A DNA stretch of 64,000 nucleotides from Pedobacter sp. ASV28 (GCF_016428855.1 NZ_JAELTN010000002.1:62001-126000), one strand, 5' to 3'. Positions 27,849 to 37,247 are shown, counted from the stretch's first letter. The notes: generated by a model from the sequence alone, not told the origin. Numbers and translations are program-made.

Positions 27849-27890
27849 AAAAATAAAAAATGGCTTAAGGCTATCAAGACCCTAAGCCAT
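27849..27890 (-). terminator. Intrinsic terminator of the Cthe_2159-like lipoprotein gene
   Basis: The minus strand carries an 11-bp stem with one mismatch (arms 27880-27890 and 27860-27870) and a 9-base loop, followed by a T-rich run (27859 down to 27849). It lies 37 bases beyond the stop at 27928. Confidence 0.75.
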
Positions 27891-27927
27891 CAAACTATAT
27901 TAGGAACTGAGAAATATGAAACCTTTT

Positions 27928-29496
27928 TTAGCCCCTGCTAATACTTCCACCAATCTGAGTAACTATGCTGGTCGTAGTGAATGAACTTCCTTTGGTTCCT
28001 TTGTTATAGGTTCCTGTGAGGTAAAATCCATTAAAAGCAGTACCGTTGGTTACCGACCCTCCGGTATAAATACTATAACTGTTATTAGCCTTCAGTTTTG
28101 CACTGGCAAACAACAAAGTACTGAACGATTTTGGCGCTAGGAAAGTTAGCGCCTCAGTTCCATCAGCCGATTCGATATGAATGATGCTATTTGCCGATCC
28201 GCTACCCATTACCAATGCCCTAACGGTAGTTACACTGGAAGTTGGCCCGCTTGTGGCCCCACCAATACCAACCACTAAGCCTCCGGTAATTTTTAAAGTT
28301 TTTGCGTCACAATCTATCCCTGCTTCAGGCGCTCCAGCCCCTGCCGCAATTACTATTCCACCGGTAATGGTAAAAGTTCCGTTAGAATCCATCGAATCGT
28401 TATTAGTACTGTTGGAATAAACAGAACCTCCATTAATATAAATTGCAGTTGCCGCATTTAATCCATCATCGTAGGTATTGGTTACGATAGTTCCTTTATT
28501 AATCGTTAATGCCCCTTTACTTTCTATACCTTCTCCTTTGGTAGATTTGATATTAATCGTACCTCCATTGATGGTTACATATGGGCTTACAGAGGCATCG
28601 GTACCTTCGTAAGCGGCCGAAATACCCTTGTCTACCGTGGTTGCCGTAATGGTACCATCATTTATAATTACATGGCCTTCATCGGCCTGTATGCCATCGT
28701 TGCTTGCCGTGATATTCAAAGTGCCCCCGTCAATAATAATGGCATCGTTAGCATGTATACCATCAGAAACAGTTCCGGTAATGGTAATCTTTCCTGAAGT
28801 TATCCTTACATAGTCATCACTTACAATACCATGTTTATTATTACCTTTCACTGTTAAGTTTCCTGTGCCAGAAAATATAATTTGTCCTTCACTGAAAATA
28901 GTTCCTTTTTGATCTTCTGCTGAAGTTGCATAAATACTACCATCGGTAAGGGTATTAGTCGTATTGACATTAATGACCATGAAATTTCTTTTTTTCGATT
29001 GGATATTTATAGCCGGGCCATCATTATTCGTAATATTAACTCCATTTAATGTTGTCTTGAACTTTTTATCGCTGTATATTTTCACAGAACCATTGCTTGT
29101 GGTACCAGATAGCAGATATTCCACTCCTGTGGCAGTAGAAGTTATGGTAATGTCTCCCCCACTTTCTACAATGGTTACGCCCGCAGCATTTAAGGGGTTG
29201 GTAATTGTATTTATTGTTCCAAAATTAATGGACACAGTACTGGTAAAGGTAGAATTTTCGATAAGGTCCTCTGTATCTGCACCTGTTGCCGTAGAACCTT
29301 CTGGGGTACCCGAAGTGATAGCACTGTTATCAATGATGGATGTTGCCCCCGTTGTAGAGGTTAATGTGCTTCCGTCTGTAGTATCGGCAACGATATTATC
29401 CTTTTTAGAACACGCCGAAAGCACAAATATCATTAAAAATACAATCGTTAACTCCCTTATGTTCATAACACTATATAACAATATAAGCTTTTTCAT
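27928..29496 (-). CDS. Cthe_2159-like carbohydrate-binding lipoprotein (right-handed beta-helix)
   Basis: 522 residues. A lipoprotein signal with lipobox L-S-A-C is followed by a Ser/Thr-rich linker and then a long series of short beta repeats such as I-N-G-G-T-I-N-I-K, D-G-I-Q-A-D-E-G-H-V and G-I-E-S-K-G-A-L-T-I, the pattern of a parallel beta-helix. The Cthe_2159 family binds polygalacturonate or cellulose, so this is probably a surface polysaccharide-binding or calcium-stabilised adhesive protein. The start used includes 10 residues before an internal ATG (M-N-I-R-E-L), which is an equally plausible start. Monocistronic. Confidence 0.85.
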   Translation of the reverse strand: MKKLILLYSVMNIRELTIVFLMIFVLSACSKKDNIVADTTDGSTLTSTTGATSIIDNSAITSGTPEGSTATGADTEDLIENSTFTSTVSINFGTINTITNPLNAAGVTIVESGGDITITSTATGVEYLLSGTTSNGSVKIYSDKKFKTTLNGVNITNNDGPAINIQSKKRNFMVINVNTTNTLTDGSIYATSAEDQKGTIFSEGQIIFSGTGNLTVKGNNKHGIVSDDYVRITSGKITITGTVSDGIHANDAIIIDGGTLNITASNDGIQADEGHVIINDGTITATTVDKGISAAYEGTDASVSPYVTINGGTINIKSTKGEGIESKGALTINKGTIVTNTYDDGLNAATAIYINGGSVYSNSTNNDSMDSNGTFTITGGIVIAAGAGAPEAGIDCDAKTLKITGGLVVGIGGATSGPTSSVTTVRALVMGSGSANSIIHIESADGTEALTFLAPKSFSTLLFASAKLKANNSYSIYTGGSVTNGTAFNGFYLTGTYNKGTKGSSFTTTSIVTQIGGSISRG

Positions 29497-29697
29497 ACGC
29501 TTTGATTTTAAATGAACAATGTGTCAAACCTATGGTAAGTAAAATTATAAATTAAGCTGGTATCGATAAACAGCAGCTATCTGTCGTTAAATATTAATTA
29601 TCACCTTATCTAGCTTTATTGTCATGTTTAATTCAGAACTAACACTAAATAGGAAGATTAGCTTGCAACTTATTAAATTGCACCAAAACTTATCATC

Positions 29698-30765
29698 ATG
29701 ACGCTATTATTCTCTCCTATCAAAATTAAAAACATCGAATTAAAAAACCGCATTGTGGTTTCTCCAATGTGCGAATACTCTTCAAAAGATGGCTTTGCCA
29801 ACAATTGGCACCTGGTTCACCTCGGCAGTAGGGCTGTTGGCGGCGCAGGACTCATCATAACCGAGGCTACCGCCGTTTCTCCAGAAGGAAGAATATCCGT
29901 AGCAGACCTTGGTTTGTGGAAAGATGAGCATCAGGAAAAACTGAAGGAAATTGTGGATTTTATACATGCCAATGGAGCCGTATCAGGTATACAGCTTGCT
30001 CATGCAGGCAGAAAGGGCAGTTTTGAAGTCCCTTGGGAAAGCCCAAAGCAGGCAGATCTTGAAAATAATGGATGGCATACCGTTGCGCCCAGTCCGATTG
30101 TTTTTAATGCAAAAGATAGAACACCTATTGAACTAGACCAAAGTGGAATAGACAAAGTGAAAGCAGACTTTAAAGCTGCTACAAAAAGGGCATTGGCAAT
30201 AGGCTTTAAACTGGTTGAAATCCATGCTGCACATGGCTACCTTATCCATCAATTCTTATCGCCTATTAGCAATAAGAGGGAAGATCATTATGGAGGTAGC
30301 TTTGAGAACAGGATACGTTTTTTATTAGAAGTGGTTGATTCGGTACAAGAAGTTTGGCCAAAAGAAAACCCACTGTTTGTCCGAATTTCCGCCACAGATT
30401 GGGTAGATGGTGGATGGAATGAGCAAGAATCCATTAAGTTATCAGCTATATTAAAGGAAAAAGGCATTGACCTGGTTGACACTTCTACAGGAGGGTTATC
30501 ACTGGAACAACAAATCCCTTTACTGCCCAGCTATCAAGTTAAATTTGCAGAGGCCATCAAGAAAAATACAGGAATGCTGACCGGAGCTGTAGGCTTGATC
30601 ACCTCGGCAGAGCAGGCAGAGGGTATCCTACAAAATGAGCAGGCCGATCTCATCTTTTTGGCCAGAGAATTCTTAAGAGATCCCTATTTTCCTTTGCATG
30701 CGGCCCATAAACTTGGTGAAGAAATCAAATGGCCTTCGCAATATGAAAGGGCCAAGCTCAGTTAG
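29698..30765 (+). CDS. namA: NADPH-dependent ene-reductase, YqjM-type Old Yellow Enzyme
   Basis: 355 residues. The FMN-binding barrel starts L-F-S-P-I-K-I-K-N-I-E-L-K-N-R. Cys25 in P-M-C-E-Y-S marks the thermophilic-like/YqjM class, and the substrate-binding pair H176 and H179 is in H-A-A-H-G-Y. It reduces activated C=C bonds of enones and nitro compounds in detoxification. Monocistronic, with a terminator covering the stop codon. Confidence 0.92.
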   Translation: MTLLFSPIKIKNIELKNRIVVSPMCEYSSKDGFANNWHLVHLGSRAVGGAGLIITEATAVSPEGRISVADLGLWKDEHQEKLKEIVDFIHANGAVSGIQLAHAGRKGSFEVPWESPKQADLENNGWHTVAPSPIVFNAKDRTPIELDQSGIDKVKADFKAATKRALAIGFKLVEIHAAHGYLIHQFLSPISNKREDHYGGSFENRIRFLLEVVDSVQEVWPKENPLFVRISATDWVDGGWNEQESIKLSAILKEKGIDLVDTSTGGLSLEQQIPLLPSYQVKFAEAIKKNTGMLTGAVGLITSAEQAEGILQNEQADLIFLAREFLRDPYFPLHAAHKLGEEIKWPSQYERAKLS

Positions 30766-30779
30766 AGCTTAGCCCTTTT
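30746..30779 (+). terminator. Intrinsic terminator overlapping the ene-reductase stop codon
   Basis: A 14-bp stem with one mismatch (30746-30759 and 30765-30778) and a 5-base loop runs into four T. The stop codon (30763-30765) is in the loop and arm. Confidence 0.75.
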
Positions 30780-30859
30780 GAACATGGCGCATATTACCTA
30801 GGATCTGCTTTAGTTAATAGTAAGTTTTTATTATCTTTATTTAGCCAAATAATGAACAT

Positions 30860-31684
30860 ATGCTTAACAAAGGATTCCTATTGATCCTCTTTTTTGTCTT
30901 TTTCATTGCCGAATTTTCTGTAGCGCAGAAAAAATTAACCAATAATTTTTTTTTCGCTACAGATGTTAGTGAACTAGATTCCAGACAAAAGGAAGCTTTC
31001 CTTCAGTTTGCCAATGAAATTGATACGGTAGGGATCATTTCTATTAGCATTTTTGGCTATTGTGATGACATCGGGAGAAAGGGATACAACGACACCCTGT
31101 CCAATAAAAGGGCCCTGCATATCAAAAGCTTATTGACCGCCAAAGGAATTGAGGAAGGAAAGATTACCGTTATTATCGGCAAGGGGAAATTAGATTTAAC
31201 GACCGCAAAAAATATTGAGGAGCAAAGGGCTTTTAACAGAAGAGCTGAACTTGTGATCAATTATACCAAAAAAAAGCTGCTGAACGAAAAGGAACTTTTG
31301 TCCGACACTTTAAAAGTAGGCGATAAAATTATTTTGGATAACATCCTCTTTGAAAACAGTAGATCTCTACTCCTAGAAGAATCCATTCCCGTGCTTGAAA
31401 GGCTGACCAAGATCATCAAAGAGAAGCCTCAATATAATATTGCCATTTTAGGGCATATCTGTTGCAATCCTCCAGGAAGGGATGTAAAAGATTTTGAAAC
31501 GGGAGAGTATAACCTTTCTCAGGCAAGGGCAAAAGTAATTTATGATTATCTTGTTTATAAGGGTATAGATTCTAAGCGTTTAACCTATAAGGGAATGATG
31601 GCCAATTATCCCTTGGGCAAAGGCGAAAAAAATGATAGGAGAGTAGAGCTACAAATTACCTCCATTAATTTTGCGAACAAATAA
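30860..31684 (+). CDS. Secreted protein with two OmpA-like domains
   Basis: 274 residues with a signal peptide (ending S-V-A-Q). Two OmpA C-terminal-like domains are in tandem: the first (about 25-130) has G-Y-C-D-D-I-G, N-K-R-A and N-R-R-A-E-L; the second (about 150-270) has G-H-I-C-C-N-P-P-G, S-Q-A-R-A and D-R-R-V-E-L. No barrel or lipobox is present, so it would be a soluble periplasmic peptidoglycan binder. The duplication is unusual, since most family members carry one copy. Monocistronic. Confidence 0.88.
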   Translation: MLNKGFLLILFFVFFIAEFSVAQKKLTNNFFFATDVSELDSRQKEAFLQFANEIDTVGIISISIFGYCDDIGRKGYNDTLSNKRALHIKSLLTAKGIEEGKITVIIGKGKLDLTTAKNIEEQRAFNRRAELVINYTKKKLLNEKELLSDTLKVGDKIILDNILFENSRSLLLEESIPVLERLTKIIKEKPQYNIAILGHICCNPPGRDVKDFETGEYNLSQARAKVIYDYLVYKGIDSKRLTYKGMMANYPLGKGEKNDRRVELQITSINFANK

Positions 31685-31756
31685 TTATCATTTTTTAAAA
31701 CCAATGTAGCCATGTTGGCGTTTCACAAGCAGACAAAGTTTATAATAACCTATAAA

Positions 31757-31794
31757 TTGTAACGGAGATAACTAACAAGGTTGTCTTGTTACAA
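31757..31794. promoter_or_regulatory. Nested inverted repeats upstream of ybaB
   Basis: TTGTAAC (31757-31763) and GTTACAA (31788-31794) enclose a second inverted repeat, AACAAG (31774-31779) and CTTGTT (31785-31790). These could form a hairpin in an mRNA leader or an operator about 65-100 bases before the ybaB start. Structure seen; role unproven. Confidence 0.3.
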
Positions 31795-31857
31795 AATGAA
31801 AGTTTAAGCTATAACTTAAAAGGTTTCTTAGTAATTTCGATTTTTAAAACAGAAATC

Positions 31858-32163
31858 ATGTTCGACAAATTAATGGCTGCACAAGGCAAGGCCGAAGAAA
31901 TAAAAAAGAGATTAGATACCATTTCGGTATTGGGTGAAGTAGAAGGAGGAGCCATAAAGGTTACAGCAACCGCAAACAAGGTAATTACCGCTATTGAAAT
32001 AGCCGATAGTTTTTATCAACAAGCAGACAAAGAAGAAGTAGAGGAACTGCTGTTAACTGCGGTAAACAAAGCCTTGGCAAGTGCCGATCAGGTAAGCGCT
32101 TCTGAAATGCAGGCTGCTACAAAAGACATGTTGGGCGGTCTTGGAGGACTTTTTGGAAAATAG
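31858..32163 (+). CDS. ybaB: YbaB/EbfC nucleoid-associated protein
   Basis: 101 residues from the ATG at 31858, the family's usual size; an upstream in-frame TTG adds residues with no family similarity. It opens with the helical M-F-D-K-L-M-A-A-Q-G-K-A-E-E-I-K, then strand residues G-G-A-I-K-V-T-A-T-A-N, and ends with a Gly-rich L-G-G-L-G-G-L-F-G. YbaB dimers bind DNA with little sequence preference and often sit next to recR or dnaX. Neither is adjacent here; the UPF0173 hydrolase gene follows 42 bases later. Confidence 0.92.
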   Translation: MFDKLMAAQGKAEEIKKRLDTISVLGEVEGGAIKVTATANKVITAIEIADSFYQQADKEEVEELLLTAVNKALASADQVSASEMQAATKDMLGGLGGLFGK

Positions 32164-32205
32164 CCATGAAAATGGAAGTTTTATAAACAGTTATATGAAC
32201 TATTA

Positions 32206-32886
32206 ATGATGAAATACACCTATTATGGCCAGTCTTGTTTCTTATTAGAAACTGCTTCAAAAAAATTATTATTCGATCCTTTTATTAGCGGCAATCCTCT
32301 AGCAAACGCTATTGATATCGATAAAATCGAAGCCGACTATATTTTAGTTAGCCATGGCCACGGAGATCACGTAGCCGATTTGGTGACTATTGCAAAGCAA
32401 ACAAAAGCGCAGGTAATTGCCGTTCCAGAAATTATAGGCTGGCTGCAAGCTCAGGGAGTGTCCAATGTACACGGCATGAACTATGGCAAATATAAATTTG
32501 ATTTTGGCACGCTACGTATGGTATGGGCAACACATTCTAGTGGTCTTCCAGATGGAAGTTACGGAGGAAACCCTGCTGGCTTTGTGATAGATGCAGATGG
32601 AAAACAAATTTATTTTGCGGGAGATACTGGCCTAACTGTTGAAATGAAACTGTTGGCTGAGCTCTATAACATTGATTACGCCATTTTACCTATTGGAGGC
32701 AACTACACCATGGACGTAGACGATGCGGTTATTGCAGCCAATTATGTGAATTGCGATAAAGTGATAGGCGTACATTACAATACTTTTCCTGTCATTGAGA
32801 TTGATCCGCAAAGTGCCATAGGCATTTTTAAAAGATCACAAAAGGAACTCTTGCTACCCGCCATTGGGCAAACAATAACCTTATAG
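32206..32886 (+). CDS. UPF0173 metal-dependent hydrolase
   Basis: 226 residues of metallo-beta-lactamase fold. The metal site includes H-G-H-G-D-H (about 49-54), a second metal ligand in F-A-G-D-T-G, and H in G-V-H-Y-N-T-F-P near 190. UPF0173/YtkL proteins are conserved cytosolic hydrolases of unknown substrate. Start is M-M-K-Y-T-Y-Y-G-Q-S-C-F. It is probably co-transcribed with ybaB and closes at the large palindromic terminator. Confidence 0.92.
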   Translation: MMKYTYYGQSCFLLETASKKLLFDPFISGNPLANAIDIDKIEADYILVSHGHGDHVADLVTIAKQTKAQVIAVPEIIGWLQAQGVSNVHGMNYGKYKFDFGTLRMVWATHSSGLPDGSYGGNPAGFVIDADGKQIYFAGDTGLTVEMKLLAELYNIDYAILPIGGNYTMDVDDAVIAANYVNCDKVIGVHYNTFPVIEIDPQSAIGIFKRSQKELLLPAIGQTITL

Positions 32887-32894
32887 AAATTAGT

Positions 32895-32948
32895 ACCCAT
32901 TAAAAAGGGGGAGGAAAAAAATAATTTTCCTCCCCCTTTTTAATGGGT
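32895..32948. terminator. Bidirectional terminator with a perfect 24-bp stem
   Basis: Bases 32895-32918 and 32925-32948 are exact complements around AAATAA. The G/C core is flanked by A5 and T5, so either strand yields a hairpin with a T-run, serving the convergent genes ending at 32886 and 32962. Confidence 0.9.
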
Positions 32949-32961
32949 TAGCCAGCGGTTA

Positions 32962-33330
32962 TTAATTTTTCTTTGCCGCTTCCTTATTGGCTTTGAAACG
33001 CATATCGGCAGTGCCATCTTTTTTCTTAGGCCCTGCTACGACCGCCTTAGTTTCCTTATTGGCTTTGTATCGCATATCAGGACTACCATCTGCTTTTAAT
33101 TTTGAATTTGCAGCAGTTGCTTTTGTTTCTACCTTTTTAACTTCTTTTTTTGTTGCTGTTGCTGCCGCATTTTTTGTCTCTACAGCTTTAACCTCGGCCT
33201 TTTTAGCTTCTGTCTTAGTTGCAGTGGCAACTTTTTTAGGGGCTTGTTTAGCTGTAGTTACAGCGGTTTGTGCAAATGAACTGCTTAATCCGAAAGCAGC
33301 GATTGCGATTAAACTTAGTACTCTTTTCAT
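32962..33330 (-). CDS. Secreted Lys/Ala-rich protein with two DMR-x-KANKE repeats
   Basis: 122 residues: a signal peptide ending S-S-F-A-Q, a low-complexity Lys/Ala/Thr/Val region (about 22-78), then two near-identical 13-residue repeats, D-G-S-P-D-M-R-Y-K-A-N-K-E (81-93) and D-G-T-A-D-M-R-F-K-A-N-K-E (105-117). The charge is strongly basic (pI likely above 10). No enzymatic domain. It could coat or bind polyanions such as LPS or DNA in the periplasm; that is inference. It has no operon partner. Confidence 0.82.
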   Translation of the reverse strand: MKRVLSLIAIAAFGLSSSFAQTAVTTAKQAPKKVATATKTEAKKAEVKAVETKNAAATATKKEVKKVETKATAANSKLKADGSPDMRYKANKETKAVVAGPKKKDGTADMRFKANKEAAKKN

Positions 33331-33414
33331 TTGGATAAAATTTATAGTTTAATTTTTATACTTTAATTAACATACCAAAATTCTAATTCTTGCATGAAGA
33401 ATTAATGAAGTTAA

Positions 33415-34278
33415 CTAATTTATATTAAACTTAATAGGGACTGTAAACCTTACGTTTACCGATTCTCCAAATTGTTTCCCTGGCAACCAATCCGTAGACC
33501 GCTGTAATACCCTAACCGCCTCCCTAGTCAAATCATTGGATGGACTTTCTAATATCATTATATCTTCAATATTTCCATCTTTTTTCACCACAAAGCTCAA
33601 CTTTACGGTTCCCTGTATCCGATTACGAGCTGCATTCTCTGGATATTTAATTTCTTTAGCTAAAAATTTATAAAATTCCTTAAACCCTCCTTTATAATTT
33701 GGTGCCTGAAAAAGATCTTCATATTTCACCACCTTTCCCGACCTATCGAAATATTCTTCATGCTGCTTTTTGCCATATTCGTCATAAAGCTCATTTCCTG
33801 CCATCTTTCCATCATCATAGTACATTTTCCATTTGCCTATTTTTTTATCATGGGCATAATCTCCTTCTTCCTTAATCTGCTGGTTATTCCAGTATGTTAT
33901 TGTTTTGCCATTTAATTTGCCCCACGCATAGATTTTTTTCTCCGCTAAGTTTCCGTCATTATATAAAAGCCATTCGCCATCTTTATGACCTTTATCATAG
34001 TGGCCCTTTTCTTTAACTTTTCCTTTATCATAAAAAGTATAGGGTCCTTTGCGCACTTCCAGATTTCTATCTTCAAAGTTGATCACTTCCTGGATAAGAT
34101 CCTTTCTATCATAAAAAGTAACTTGCCATAGCTCCGCATTTTTCTTTACTACAGGCCTCCATTTTGAACGTATGGGGTCTTTCTCATACATGGGGCTTGC
34201 ATAAACCAAAGTGGTGTCTTGCTGAGCAAGGGCAGCTTTTGCTACCATCAAAAATAGCATCAAGATTATTTTTTTCAT
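33415..34278 (-). CDS. YwqK-type repeat protein with C-terminal TonB domain
   Basis: 287 residues: a signal peptide (K-A-A-L-A-Q), then about five imperfect MORN/YwqK repeats (G-K-V-K-E-K-G-H-Y, K-D-G-E-W-L-L-Y, G-K-W-K-M-Y-Y-D-D-G-K-M), then a TonB C-terminal domain (Y-P-E-N-A-A-R-N-R-I-Q-G-T-V-K-L-S-F-V). There is no N-terminal membrane anchor beyond the signal, so it is probably a secreted TonB-box binder rather than an ExbB/D-driven TonB. It starts four bases beyond the polA stop on the same strand and is probably read through from polA. Confidence 0.85.
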   Translation of the reverse strand: MKKIILMLFLMVAKAALAQQDTTLVYASPMYEKDPIRSKWRPVVKKNAELWQVTFYDRKDLIQEVINFEDRNLEVRKGPYTFYDKGKVKEKGHYDKGHKDGEWLLYNDGNLAEKKIYAWGKLNGKTITYWNNQQIKEEGDYAHDKKIGKWKMYYDDGKMAGNELYDEYGKKQHEEYFDRSGKVVKYEDLFQAPNYKGGFKEFYKFLAKEIKYPENAARNRIQGTVKLSFVVKKDGNIEDIMILESPSNDLTREAVRVLQRSTDWLPGKQFGESVNVRFTVPIKFNIN

Positions 34279-34282
34279 TTGT

Positions 34283-37087
34283 TTAATGTGCTTCTAACCA
34301 ATTTATTCCCTCACCTATTTCAATTTCTATCGGAACTTGCGTTTCAATAGCTGTTTTCATTCTATGGGTAATGATCGTTTTCATTTGTTCCTTTTCATGC
34401 TTCAATACATCGAACACCAACTCATCATGTACCTGCATGGTCATGGCAGAACTCAGGTGCTGAGCTTTCATATCTTTATGGATATTGATCATGGCAATTT
34501 TGATCATATCTGCAGCCGAACCCTGAATTGGCGCATTAATGGCGTTTCGTTCGGCATAACCTCTTACCGTCATGTTGGCAGAATTGATATCCCTTAGATA
34601 CCTTCTTCGCCCCATTATGGTTTCTACATAACCATTTTCACGGGCAAAGTTCATGGTATCGCTCATGTACTGCTTTATTCCTGGGTATTGTATGAAGTAT
34701 TGTTCAATAATTTCCGCTGCTTCTTTTCTTGGAATATTCAAATTCTGTGAAAGTCCAAATGCCGACTGTCCATAAATGATACCGAAATTTACGGCCTTAG
34801 CATTTCTACGCTGATTAGAATCGACATCTTCTACCTTAATTCCATAGACTTTTGCTGCTGTGGCCGTATGGATATCTATGCCGTTGATAAAAGCATCTAA
34901 CATATTTTCTTCCTTACTGATTTCGGCAATAATCCGCAGTTCGATTTGTGAGTAATCTGCTGATAATAGTATATGATCTTGATCCCTGGCAATAAAGGCC
35001 TTACGCACTTCCCTTCCCCTGTCTGTTTTAATCGGAATATTTTGCAGGTTAGGATTGTTGGAACTTAACCTTCCCGTTGCCGCTACGGCCTGATTATAAC
35101 TTGTATGCACCCTTCCAGTTTTAGGGTTCACCAATAAGGGCAGTGCATCTACATAAGTAGACTTTAGCTTCTGCATCTGTCGAAAATCTAAGATATCCTT
35201 TACAATATCACTTTTATTGGCCAAGAGGAGCAATACATCTTCCCCTGTCTGGTACTGTCCAGTTTTGGTTTTCTTGGCCTTAGGATCAAGCTTTAAGTGG
35301 TCGAACAAAACCTCGCCAAGTTGCTTTGGCGATGCCAAGTTAAATTTTAAACCAGCCTTGTCATATACGCTTTGTTCGGCTTTGGCAATTTCGTTTTGTA
35401 ATTCTATAGAATAGGCATTTAATGTATCTATATCTATTTTCACTCCTTCCTTCTCCATGTCTGCCAATACATAAATCAATGGGTTCTCTATCTCGGCGGC
35501 CAGTTTATCGGCATTTCTTTCGTTCAACATGGGCTCGAAAACATTAGCCAACTGTAACGTTACATCGGCATCTTCTGCGGCGTAATCGACTACCTTAGCC
35601 ACCTCTACATCTCGCATATTTCCCTGATTTTTACCTTTGGCACCTATCAAGCTGGTAATAGAAATGGGGGTATAACCCAAATAATTTTCAGATAAAACAT
35701 CCATATTATGTCTTGTATCTGGGTCAATGAGATAATGCGCCAACATGGTATCAAACAGTTTTCCCTTTAATTCAACTCCATACCATTTAAGCACCAGCAT
35801 ATCGTATTTGATATTCTGCCCTATCTTAACAATCAGTTCATTCTCCAGCACCACCTTAAATTCCTCTAGTATGGCTAATGTAATTGATCGATCTGGGGGA
35901 AGGGGCACATAATAACCTTCATTAGGCTTAATTGCAAAAGACAACCCGACCAGATCGGCCAAATTAGCATCTGTTCCCGTTGTTTCGGTATCAAAAGAGA
36001 CCCTTTCCTGTAGAAGGAGCTGTTCAATAAGTTCCTTTCTTTCTTCCTTCGTTTCTACCAGAATGTAATCATGAGGGGTATTACTGATATTCTTCGCATC
36101 TATAGGCGTATCAAACAATGAGGGTTGGCTTTGTGCTTCCCTGCCTTTCGACTGCTCTACATCGTTTCCAAAGAGATCCTTTTGTCCCGCTTTTCCTTCG
36201 TTAACGGTAAAACTCTCTCCAAAAACCCGCTTACCTATCGTTCTAAATTCCAATTCGGCAAACAAAGGTTCTAAAAGCGCTTTACTAGGCTCTTCCAGCA
36301 AAAGTTGTTGTTCATCAAACTCTACAGGAACATTTAAAATAATAGTTGCCAGCTTTTTAGAAATAAGCCCTTGTTCTACATGGTTTTCTATATTTTCTTT
36401 CTGCTTACCTTTCAGCTCATGGGTATTGGCGAAAATATTTTCCATACTGCCATACTGCTTGATCAGCTGTTTGGCCGTTTTTTCTCCAATGCCAGGTATT
36501 CCGGGTATATTATCTACGGCATCACCCCAAAGCCCCAAAATATCGATTACTTGCTCTACCCGCTCAATATCCCATTTCTCTAATACCTCTTTTACGCCCA
36601 AAATTTCCATATCATTACCCATTCTAGCAGGCTTATAAATAAAGATATTATCAGATACCAATTGGGCAAAGTCTTTATCTGGCGTCATACAGAACACCTG
36701 AAATCCCTGTTTTTCTCCTTCCTTGGCCAAAGTGCCTATAATGTCGTCTGCCTCATAGCCATCTTTGGTAATTACGGGAATATTAAAGCCTTCGATCAAT
36801 TTAAAAATATAAGGAATGGCCTTCGATAAGTCTTCGGGCATGGCTTCCCGATGGGCTTTATAAGCTTCAAAATCGGTATGTCTCTCTGTAGGCGCCTCGG
36901 TATCAAACACTACAGCAATATGTGTTGGTTTTTCCTTTTTTAATACTTCAAGCAAAGTGTTGGTAAAACCCATTACTGCAGAGGTATTAATACCTGTAGA
37001 GGTAAAACGAGGGTTCTTACTTAGTGCGAAATGCGCCCTATAAATCAGCGCCATACCATCTAAAAGGAAAAGTTTTTTGTTGTTCAT
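34283..37087 (-). CDS. polA: DNA polymerase I
   Basis: 934 residues from the ATG at 37087 (M-N-N-K-K-L-F-L-L-D-G); a GTG at 37111 adds eight unconserved residues. All three domains are intact: 5'-3' exonuclease (to about 300), 3'-5' exonuclease with D-T-E-T near 367 (proofreading residues present), and polymerase with D-Y-S-Q-I-E (about 710), N-F-G-I-I-Y-G and V-H-D-E (about 887). It fills gaps in repair and removes RNA primers. A YwqK/TonB protein gene follows after four bases. Divergent from the unknown secreted gene at 37248. Confidence 0.97.
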   Translation of the reverse strand: MNNKKLFLLDGMALIYRAHFALSKNPRFTSTGINTSAVMGFTNTLLEVLKKEKPTHIAVVFDTEAPTERHTDFEAYKAHREAMPEDLSKAIPYIFKLIEGFNIPVITKDGYEADDIIGTLAKEGEKQGFQVFCMTPDKDFAQLVSDNIFIYKPARMGNDMEILGVKEVLEKWDIERVEQVIDILGLWGDAVDNIPGIPGIGEKTAKQLIKQYGSMENIFANTHELKGKQKENIENHVEQGLISKKLATIILNVPVEFDEQQLLLEEPSKALLEPLFAELEFRTIGKRVFGESFTVNEGKAGQKDLFGNDVEQSKGREAQSQPSLFDTPIDAKNISNTPHDYILVETKEERKELIEQLLLQERVSFDTETTGTDANLADLVGLSFAIKPNEGYYVPLPPDRSITLAILEEFKVVLENELIVKIGQNIKYDMLVLKWYGVELKGKLFDTMLAHYLIDPDTRHNMDVLSENYLGYTPISITSLIGAKGKNQGNMRDVEVAKVVDYAAEDADVTLQLANVFEPMLNERNADKLAAEIENPLIYVLADMEKEGVKIDIDTLNAYSIELQNEIAKAEQSVYDKAGLKFNLASPKQLGEVLFDHLKLDPKAKKTKTGQYQTGEDVLLLLANKSDIVKDILDFRQMQKLKSTYVDALPLLVNPKTGRVHTSYNQAVAATGRLSSNNPNLQNIPIKTDRGREVRKAFIARDQDHILLSADYSQIELRIIAEISKEENMLDAFINGIDIHTATAAKVYGIKVEDVDSNQRRNAKAVNFGIIYGQSAFGLSQNLNIPRKEAAEIIEQYFIQYPGIKQYMSDTMNFARENGYVETIMGRRRYLRDINSANMTVRGYAERNAINAPIQGSAADMIKIAMINIHKDMKAQHLSSAMTMQVHDELVFDVLKHEKEQMKTIITHRMKTAIETQVPIEIEIGEGINWLEAH

Positions 37088-37247
37088 TTGCTTATAGGCT
37101 TTAATAACCACACCAATTCTGTTTATTGGAGGGAACTCGTAAAGTTAACAATAGTATACCGTTCCCATTAAAGCTAAAAAATATTTTTTGTCGACTTATG
37201 AAAATAACAACCTTAATACATCTATTCATTAAAGCAAATAAAATCTT

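Noticed and set aside
28964..29515. 183-codon plus-strand ORF
   Set aside because: It is antisense to the repetitive Cthe_2159-like gene; repeats commonly leave long open frames opposite.
32895..32948. Long perfect inverted repeat as mobile element ends
   Set aside because: The 24-bp arms flank only 6 bases and lie between convergent stops with T-runs, so it is a terminator.
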